Source: DATLSM01 sp035534175 (GTDB lineage Bacteria; Actinomycetota; Thermoleophilia; Solirubrobacterales; 70-9). Taken from it: DNA of 64,000 bases. Positions 58,950-64,000 of this stretch are shown in pieces. Each line of letters opens with the position of its first letter. Positions within the stretch are counted from its first letter, which is position 1. Made by a program: the position numbers and the translations under genes. Location of the stretch: NCBI GenBank assembly GCA_035534175.1, contig DATLSM010000097.1, positions 1 through 64,000 of the forward strand, written 5' to 3'. Under the pieces are notes generated by a model. It was not told the DNA's origin. It worked only from the letters and a program-made list of their open reading frames with translations, and searched no databases.

Positions 58950-60860
58950 CTAGCCCTTCGCAACCTTGAAACGCAAAGTTCTCGGTGTTGAGTTCATGCC
59001 TGAAGCTGTCGCGGCTACCAGGAGCGTGTAGCTACCCGGCTTCAGCTTCTTGCGCTTTGAGATACGCCCCCCGAAGCGCACCCGGTTGGTGCCGGCGTGC
59101 GCGGAAAACGTCAGCTCACCCGCGATGTCGGTGTGGGTGCAGCGGTGCTTCTTCCTGTTCTTCTTGGTCTGTGCGAGGCACCTCTTTCCAATCTTTCGCC
59201 CGCTGGCTCGCTCGGTGAACGTGAACGTCACACTGGCCGGCTCGTTGAGGGTGAAGGAGAAGGTCGTGCCAACCGGGGGCTTCTTCTTTTTCCTGGCGCT
59301 GATCTGGGCGAGCTTGTTGCTCTCGCGCCAGATTCTGGCTGTCTCGCTCAGGTTGCTGACAGACGGATCCAGCGGGCTTGCTGGCGGTACGGTGACAGTA
59401 CGGGTTGCCTGGGCGGCGGTGGAGCCGTTGCAGTAGGCCGTCTGGCCGGTGAAGATCAGGCTGGACGAGCAGCCGTCCTGATCGGAAACGGTGACGGTGA
59501 CGGTGTAGACGCCGGGGCTGGCGTAGGTGTGCTGCGGCTTAGGACCGCCGTTCTCAAGCACGGTGCCGTCGCCAAAGTTCCAATCCCAGCGTGCAACCGA
59601 CTCGCCTGGAGCCGCGCTTGAGCCGCTGGCGTCGAGCAGCGTCGGTGAGCCGGCGGGGGCTGCGGTCGCGCTCAGCCCGGCGAGAGGCCCCTGATCGGGT
59701 TGCGCGGCGATCGACTGGGTGTAGTCGGACTGGCTGCCGGCTTCGCAGTTTGAGCTCGGGGTGCAGGCAAGCGGCGCGAGCAGGCCGTCTGCTTGGACCG
59801 AAAACGGCAACAGCTTGCTGGTCCCGTAGTCAACGGCGTAGAGCGAACCACCGGATGGACTGAGCGTCAAGCCAACCGGCTCTTTGCCGGCGTCGCAGCT
59901 AGACGCCGGGCTGCAGGTCTGCTTCGCCAATACTCCGCCGGGGCCGATGGAGAAGACGACGACGGCGGTTGACGGTGAGCCCGTGTTGGTCACGTATAGG
60001 TCCTGTCCGTTCGGGCTGATCGCCAGGCTGCTCTCGCCACTGCCCCCTTCGCAGTTGCTCGCAGGGCTGCATGGGATCGGGCTGAGCGAACCATCGGAGG
60101 CGATCGCCAGCGGTACAACTCTACCGCCGCCCTCAGCGAGTACATAGAGGAAGGCTCCCGACGGAGTGATGGCCGCCTGACCAAGAGATGCGCCAGAGCT
60201 GCACAGGGCGCTGCAGGGTAAAGGCGTCAGTGTGCCGTTTGCGGCAATCGCGTAGGAGGACAGCGTGCCGCCGTTGACGACGTAGAGAAAATGCCCGTCC
60301 GGGGTCACGGCGATGCTCTGCGGGCCGCTCTCGGTATTGCAGTTGGCGGTAGGGCTGCATGGGACCTGGGTCAACGTCCCGTCACCCGCTATCGCGAAGA
60401 TCGAGACTGTGTTCGAGGCGTGGTTAGCTACGTAGAGAAAGCTTCCCGACGGGCTGATCGCGATACCCCTCGGTTCTTTCTGCGTTTCGCAGTTCGTCGA
60501 GGGGCTGCACGGCAACGGCGATAGCGTTCCTTCCGAGCCGACCACGAAGCCTGTTACCGAGCTGTTGCTGCCACCGTCGACGTTGGAGACGTACACAAAC
60601 CTCCCGGACGGGCTGACCGCCACGCCCCACGGCGCCGAGCCCGTGTTACAACTCGACCCCGTGCAGGCGATCGGCGTCACCGCTCCGTCGCCCGCGATGG
60701 AGAACGGCAGCAGCTTGTTGGTCCCCGGGCTGGCGACGAACAGGTCGCTGGCGCTTGCCGGCTTCGGGTAGGTCGCGAGGGCACCGATGGCGAGTAAGGC
60801 AACGCTCGCTGCCCGCAGTCGCGTACAACGCCGCTCGCCCAGCTGAGGCGCTGAAAGCAT
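58950..60860 (-). CDS. Secreted seven-bladed propeller with Cys pair per blade, PKD domain and basic C-terminal region
   Basis: 636 residues from ATG 60860. A signal peptide (AASVALLAIGALATYPKPASA) is followed by a lactonase-like propeller: seven units of the type LFVASPGTNKLLPF, GVAVSPSGRFVYVSN and so on, each followed by a paired-Cys turn (ACTGSSC, PCSPSTNC, PCSPTANC, PCSALC, PCSPASNC, TCSPASSC, ACTPSSNC). Then a PKD domain (VARWDWNFGDGTVLENGGPKPQHTYASPGVYTVTVTVSD), and a C-terminal beta domain with RKIGKRCLAQTKKNRKKHRC and a Lys-rich end. Secreted. Lactonase-type catalytic residues are not identifiable; a structural role is likely. Same general kind of protein as the giant operon products. 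Confidence 0.92.
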   Translation of the reverse strand: MLSAPQLGERRCTRLRAASVALLAIGALATYPKPASASDLFVASPGTNKLLPFSIAGDGAVTPIACTGSSCNTGSAPWGVAVSPSGRFVYVSNVDGGSNSSVTGFVVGSEGTLSPLPCSPSTNCETQKEPRGIAISPSGSFLYVANHASNTVSIFAIAGDGTLTQVPCSPTANCNTESGPQSIAVTPDGHFLYVVNGGTLSSYAIAANGTLTPLPCSALCSSGASLGQAAITPSGAFLYVLAEGGGRVVPLAIASDGSLSPIPCSPASNCEGGSGESSLAISPNGQDLYVTNTGSPSTAVVVFSIGPGGVLAKQTCSPASSCDAGKEPVGLTLSPSGGSLYAVDYGTSKLLPFSVQADGLLAPLACTPSSNCEAGSQSDYTQSIAAQPDQGPLAGLSATAAPAGSPTLLDASGSSAAPGESVARWDWNFGDGTVLENGGPKPQHTYASPGVYTVTVTVSDQDGCSSSLIFTGQTAYCNGSTAAQATRTVTVPPASPLDPSVSNLSETARIWRESNKLAQISARKKKKPPVGTTFSFTLNEPASVTFTFTERASGRKIGKRCLAQTKKNRKKHRCTHTDIAGELTFSAHAGTNRVRFGGRISKRKKLKPGSYTLLVAATASGMNSTPRTLRFKVAKG

Positions 60861-61380
60861 CAACCGATCATGGTATCCACTTCATCGCAGCCGAGAACGT
60901 CCAATCCACTTTTTTTGGGGAGGCCACTCTTGCTTGGGGTTTGGCAAAGGATGGCTCTATCCCGCTCGCCGACTCCCCCGGCCCCATCGCCGCCCCAACC
61001 CCAGCCCTGATCCTTGCCCAGGCCGCGGATTGGTGGGGCAGCCCCTTTCCCTGGCAGGGCCTGGGTCATGCGGAGGTGGGACCCGGCCCAGGCAGCGCCT
61101 CGGAGGGCGGGGCGAGGCCCGGGAGCAACTTGTCCTGGCAGGGATTGGCGAGACAGGGCCACGCCCGGGTTCGCCTTGGCTACCAACGCCGGGCGACCGC
61201 GGACGAGCCGGCGTAGCCGGGCGGGTCGCCTCGGAGCGCAGGAGCGCTCCATCGAGGTCGCAAAAGTAGAGAGGGGTACGGCCACGAGCGGGCTATCTTG
61301 CCCTGGCGCGGCTATCCGATCGCCGAAGCGATCAGCCATCACGGCGCTCGGAGCTCCCCGGTTCGCGCCGAAGATCGCCG
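60861..61380. other. Non-coding stretch, nothing recognised
   Basis: About 520 bases between minus-strand genes, GC-rich, with short repeats of CCTGGCAGGG (about 61054 and 61134). No gene or promoter recognised. Confidence 0.4.
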
Positions 61381-61746
61381 TCAGGTTCCGGCTCTGCCGT
61401 AGCGGTCGAGCAACCGCACGACGTCGTCGAGCTCGGGCGTCGAGACCTCCAGGACGACTGAGTCCTCGAGCGCCTCGAGCGCATGGACGACTCCGGGCTC
61501 GTTGCTCCAAACCTCGCCAGGGCCGAGCTCTCGCGCCGCCAGCCGGTCGAGATCGGGACCCTGGAGTACTCGCACCCGCCCCGAGAGCAGGTAGGAGGTC
61601 TCCGCCTTGCGCTCGTGGTACTGGACGGAGAGCCTCTGCCCGGCATTGACGTGCAGGAGCTTTCCTGCGTAGCGATCGGTGTGGGCGAACCAGAGCTCAT
61701 GGCCCCAGGGCTTCGACACCCGGCGGGGTAGCTGGCTGCTGGCCAT
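61381..61746 (-). CDS. Mannose-6-phosphate isomerase-type cupin
   Basis: 121 residues from ATG 61746. A single cupin domain corresponding to the C-terminal part of bifunctional mannose-1-phosphate guanylyltransferase/isomerase: KPWGHELWFAHTDRYAGKLLHVNAGQRLSVQYHERKAETSYLLSGRVRV (metal ligands His and Glu in QYHxxKxE), then LGPGEVWSNEPGVVHALEALEDSVVLEVSTPELDDVVRL. Stand-alone copies of this domain act in nucleotide-sugar synthesis or are of unknown role. A strand pairing with a full isomerase is not present here, so the activity is not proven. Confidence 0.88.
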   Translation of the reverse strand: MASSQLPRRVSKPWGHELWFAHTDRYAGKLLHVNAGQRLSVQYHERKAETSYLLSGRVRVLQGPDLDRLAARELGPGEVWSNEPGVVHALEALEDSVVLEVSTPELDDVVRLLDRYGRAGT

Positions 61747-62070
61747 CCCGTCATTCTGCCTGGGCGAGCGGGACGGCGGTCAACTCCTGGTCCACCGCGC
61801 AAGTTCTCGTCCTATTCGATTCCCGAAACTCGCCACCAACCGGTGCAGTCTCGATCATTGCCGCCGGCTTTGCGCTCGATCCTCGCCAATCCAAGTCGCA
61901 GCGGTTGCCAGCTGCACCACCCACACTCTGCCGAGTTCGAGGCCGCCGGTGGGAGCTCAGGTGGCGCTGCTGAGGTGAGCGCCAGTTGCCTCCGCTTGAA
62001 GTTGACCCTGCTGCCGGGAGGCAGCACCTTGGCGGGCTTGGATTCTGCCTGGTCTTCCCAGGCCAGCCTG
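61747..62070. other. Non-coding stretch upstream of the cupin gene
   Basis: About 320 bases between the cupin start and the decayed secreted-protein tail. No recognised gene or promoter. Confidence 0.4.
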
Positions 62071-62200
62071 CTACCCCCGTTTCCGGGGACCCTTCAACTT
62101 CAGCGTCGGGGTCTTGGTGTTGGGGTCACCGCCAGTCGGGGTGAAGGTGACCGAAGCCTTGAACTTGATATCGCGGGTCTTTGGGAGCCGGTGAGTCGCT
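62071..62200 (-). pseudogene. Vestigial C terminus of a secreted protein
   Basis: On the minus strand, TRDIKFKASVTFTPTGGDPN, continuing TKTPTLKLKGPRKRG and a stop at 62071, resembles the last beta strands and basic end of Solirubrobacterales-type surface proteins (VTFTPTGGxxNTKTxxLKL). Upstream the frame has no recognisable protein and no start. Looks like a relic of a lost gene. Motif recall only. Confidence 0.4.
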
Positions 62201-62295
62201 GGCACCACCGCCAGTCGGCCTCCTGCGCGATGTAGGAGCGCGATCAGCGCGCCTGGAGGCCTCCTCCTCGGTGCAGAATATGAGCGCGCCCCTTG

Positions 62296-63333
62296 CTAAG
62301 CGGCGGCGCTGACTGCCTGGCGGATCAGGCTCTCGCCAGTCTCGGCGATCGTGTCCTCGATGGAGCGAGGTGCCCAGCCGAGCGTGTCCCTCGCCTTCTC
62401 CGAGGACAGCTCGGTGCGCTTGCCAAGCCCGCTGATGACGGAGCGAATGTCGGGGTCAAACAGCGCCATGCCCCGCACGAGCAGATTGGGGACGGTGCGA
62501 GTTGGCACCTTCGAGGCCGTCTCTCCAAGGCGCTCGCGAAGGACCGCCCCGATCTCGGCCATCCAGAGAAACTTGGTAGCCGCGATGAAACGCTCGCCGC
62601 CGGCAGCGGCGGCTGTCATCGCCTTGATCTCCAGGTCGGCGACGTCTCGGACGTCGACCAGGCTGAAGCCCAGCCGCGGCATCCCGGGCATGCCGTTCAA
62701 TAGTCGCGTCACGGCCTGCACAGAGAAGGAGAGGTCATCGTTCAGTACCGGCCCGATGATCGCGCCAGGGTTGATGACCGAGAGGCGGTCTTCCGCTCCC
62801 CGTTCGCGCACCAGCTCCCAGGCTGCCCGCTCGGCGATCGTCTTGGAGCGAACGTAGGGCGTGAGGCCTGGAGTATCGGGATCGGTCCAGTCATCCTCGT
62901 TCAGTGATCTGGTGCCAGCCCCGACGCTGAGCCGGATCGCGGCCACCGAGGAGGTGAGGACGACGCGCTTTACTCCGGCATCCAAACTTGCGCCCAGAAC
63001 CCGCAGGGTTCCCTCGCGGGCGGGAACGATCAGCTCGTCGGGGTCCTTTGGCTGCTTGGACGGGAATGGGGAAGCGACATGTAGGACGTACTCGCAGCCC
63101 TCAACCGCCTCGCGCCAGCCCTCGTCTCTGGTCAGGTCCGCGGCGAGCACCTCCAGGCGGTCCCCGGGATCGATCTCGGAGCTGACCGTGGCTCGCACCT
63201 CCGACTCCCGAGAGAGGCTGCGAACCGTCGTTCTCACCTTGTAGCCGCGGCGCAACAGCTCGACCACGCACCAGCCGCCGAGAAAGCCGGAGCCACCGGT
63301 GACCAGTACCGTCGAACCGGAATCTTCAATCAT
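62296..63333 (-). CDS. NAD(P)-dependent reductase, dihydroflavonol-4-reductase-like (extended SDR)
   Basis: 345 residues from ATG 63333 with GGTGAAG upstream; the 15 extra codons in the open frame (Cys-rich) are not used. Rossmann motif TVLVTGGSGFLGGWCVVELLRRGYKVRTTVRS, then VLHVASPFPSKQPKDPDELIVPAREGTLRVLGA, the Ser region VVLTSSVAAIRL and the active-site YVRSKTIAE (YxxxK). The substrate pocket LSVINPGAIIGPVLNDDLSFSVQ is of the DFR/anthocyanidin-reductase class. Bacterial members reduce carbonyl groups of small aromatic or aliphatic ketones and aldehydes; substrate unknown. Confidence 0.92.
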   Translation of the reverse strand: MIEDSGSTVLVTGGSGFLGGWCVVELLRRGYKVRTTVRSLSRESEVRATVSSEIDPGDRLEVLAADLTRDEGWREAVEGCEYVLHVASPFPSKQPKDPDELIVPAREGTLRVLGASLDAGVKRVVLTSSVAAIRLSVGAGTRSLNEDDWTDPDTPGLTPYVRSKTIAERAAWELVRERGAEDRLSVINPGAIIGPVLNDDLSFSVQAVTRLLNGMPGMPRLGFSLVDVRDVADLEIKAMTAAAAGGERFIAATKFLWMAEIGAVLRERLGETASKVPTRTVPNLLVRGMALFDPDIRSVISGLGKRTELSSEKARDTLGWAPRSIEDTIAETGESLIRQAVSAAA

Positions 63334-63807
63334 CTTCACCCGCAAACCTAACCGACAAGCACAATGGCATTGACCCACCGGCTTGCCCCGATGCTCCCGA
63401 TCCCTGACGCGCTGTCCGGGGGGAGCTGGAAGCTATCCACGGCAGAGAGCGAGAGGAGATTCGCCTCAAAATCGTGCTCTTTCGGCGGGCGCCATAAACC
63501 GCGTCCCCACTTGCAGCTGGGAGCGTGTTTCCCGCTTCCCGGTCGGGGATTCAATTCATGGCGGGGGCCCGATTCGTCTCTCGCTACCATCCACAGATCG
63601 TGGCGCGGATGGCGCTTCCCGATCGTCTCTAACCAGGGGATTGGTCTATTCCAGGCGCTCCAACTGCCCCTTGCGCCTGGAAAGCAAGAGAGATCCGGCC
63701 TCTCTCGACGCGGCTCAACCACCCGCAGGCGCCCAAACGAGTCAGCAAAAGCTGCCGCCCGTGACCTCCCGACGACGGCCCGGCTCTCAACCGGAGAGGA
63801 TGTGTAG
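63334..63807. other. Non-coding region between divergent genes
   Basis: About 470 bases between the DFR-like gene (leftward) and the partial gene (rightward). Nothing recognised; GGAGAGG near its right end belongs to the next gene. Confidence 0.4.
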
Positions 63808-64000
63808 ATGCCCCAACCCCATCACCGGAAAAAGCGCGCCGAACCCGTTGACTATGGCTGGGTGATTTCGTTCGGCTGCAAGCCCACCGGCAAGCTCCGG
63901 CGGCTCAAGGTCGACACCGACCCAGCCGCCGACACGCGACCAATCGAAGTCCATTGCGTTTGCGGTGAGGTCCACCGTGTGATCGTCTCCCCCTACCGGC
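63808..64000 (+). CDS. Hypothetical protein, C terminus off the right edge
   Basis: Starts at ATG 63808, with GGAGAGG about 8-9 bases upstream, and runs off the window after 64 codons. The product is basic at the N terminus (MPQPHHRKKRAEPVDYGW) and has a Cys in SFGCKPTG and a Cys pair in EVHCVCGEVHRV, the sort of spacing found in small zinc-binding proteins. Too little is present to assign a family. Confidence 0.55.
   Translation, partial: MPQPHHRKKRAEPVDYGWVISFGCKPTGKLRRLKVDTDPAADTRPIEVHCVCGEVHRVIVSPYR

Noticed and set aside
63480..63580. tRNA-like string with GGGGATTCAATTC
   Set aside because: Does not match the T-loop consensus and no cloverleaf arms could be paired.

Overview
This window reads as GC-rich chromosomal DNA from a soil-type actinobacterium. 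The best guess is the Thermoleophilia/Solirubrobacterales. That placement is an inference from gene families: giant secreted NHL/fibronectin-like proteins carrying DCRAYELVS and CKKGFVxxHGxCV motifs, their large unnamed partner proteins, F420-type (DDN) proteins, and PadR/TetR regulators that overlap their target genes. No rRNA, tRNA, CRISPR array, prophage or intact insertion sequence was seen.

Positions 1-18936 (minus strand) hold the most striking object: a tightly packed run of five very large secreted-protein genes, read right to left. Three encode beta-propeller (NHL) plus Fn3-like proteins of about 1290-1690 residues with basic, often His/Arg-rich tails. Two encode paralogous 940-residue-class secreted proteins of unknown function. 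Gene order is NHL, then [NHL + partner], then [NHL + partner], so a two-gene module is present twice. Junctions are an 8-base overlap, an ATGA overlap, a start a few bases after a stop, and a 40-base gap, which indicates one transcript with translational coupling. The last gene runs off the left edge. The copies have diverged by domain insertion: a second propeller nested inside a propeller, and a DUF5666-like domain added at an N terminus. A TTGACA-containing promoter candidate and a decayed IS982-like transposase lie just upstream.

Positions 20-30 kb are accessory-like: an ASH-type secreted protein, a lipoprotein, an oxidoreductase fragment behind a perfect Shine-Dalgarno sequence, an alpha/beta hydrolase, a Fic protein preceded by a phased array of TCCAA half-sites, two unknown envelope proteins, a PadR regulator with a palindromic operator, and an 800-base non-coding stretch with a perfect hairpin.

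Positions 30-45 kb carry small regulator/enzyme units: TetR + methyltransferase (ATGA overlap), GNAT + isocitrate-lyase-like enzyme, MerR divergent from a small membrane protein with a MerR-type operator between them, a GMC oxidoreductase, a RelE/ParE-type toxin-antitoxin pair, a carboxyltransferase, an epoxide-hydrolase-like enzyme, HU, a thioesterase, two DDN-family proteins in all, a cupin and a TauE/SafE transporter.

Positions 45-64 kb carry TetR + GNAT (8-base overlap), MaoC, patatin, a thioredoxin-fold protein, OsmC + methyltransferase (TTGA overlap), SDR, an isolated Ser/Thr kinase, enoyl-CoA hydratase, PadR + membrane protein (ATGA overlap), an orphan VapB-like antitoxin, a seven-blade propeller with a cysteine pair in each blade plus a PKD domain, a mannose-isomerase-type cupin, a DFR-like reductase and a partial gene at the right edge. 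Several truncated genes, usually with only the C-terminal part left (MDR, DapA, ICMT, a secreted-protein tail), show that the region has been eroded and rearranged.
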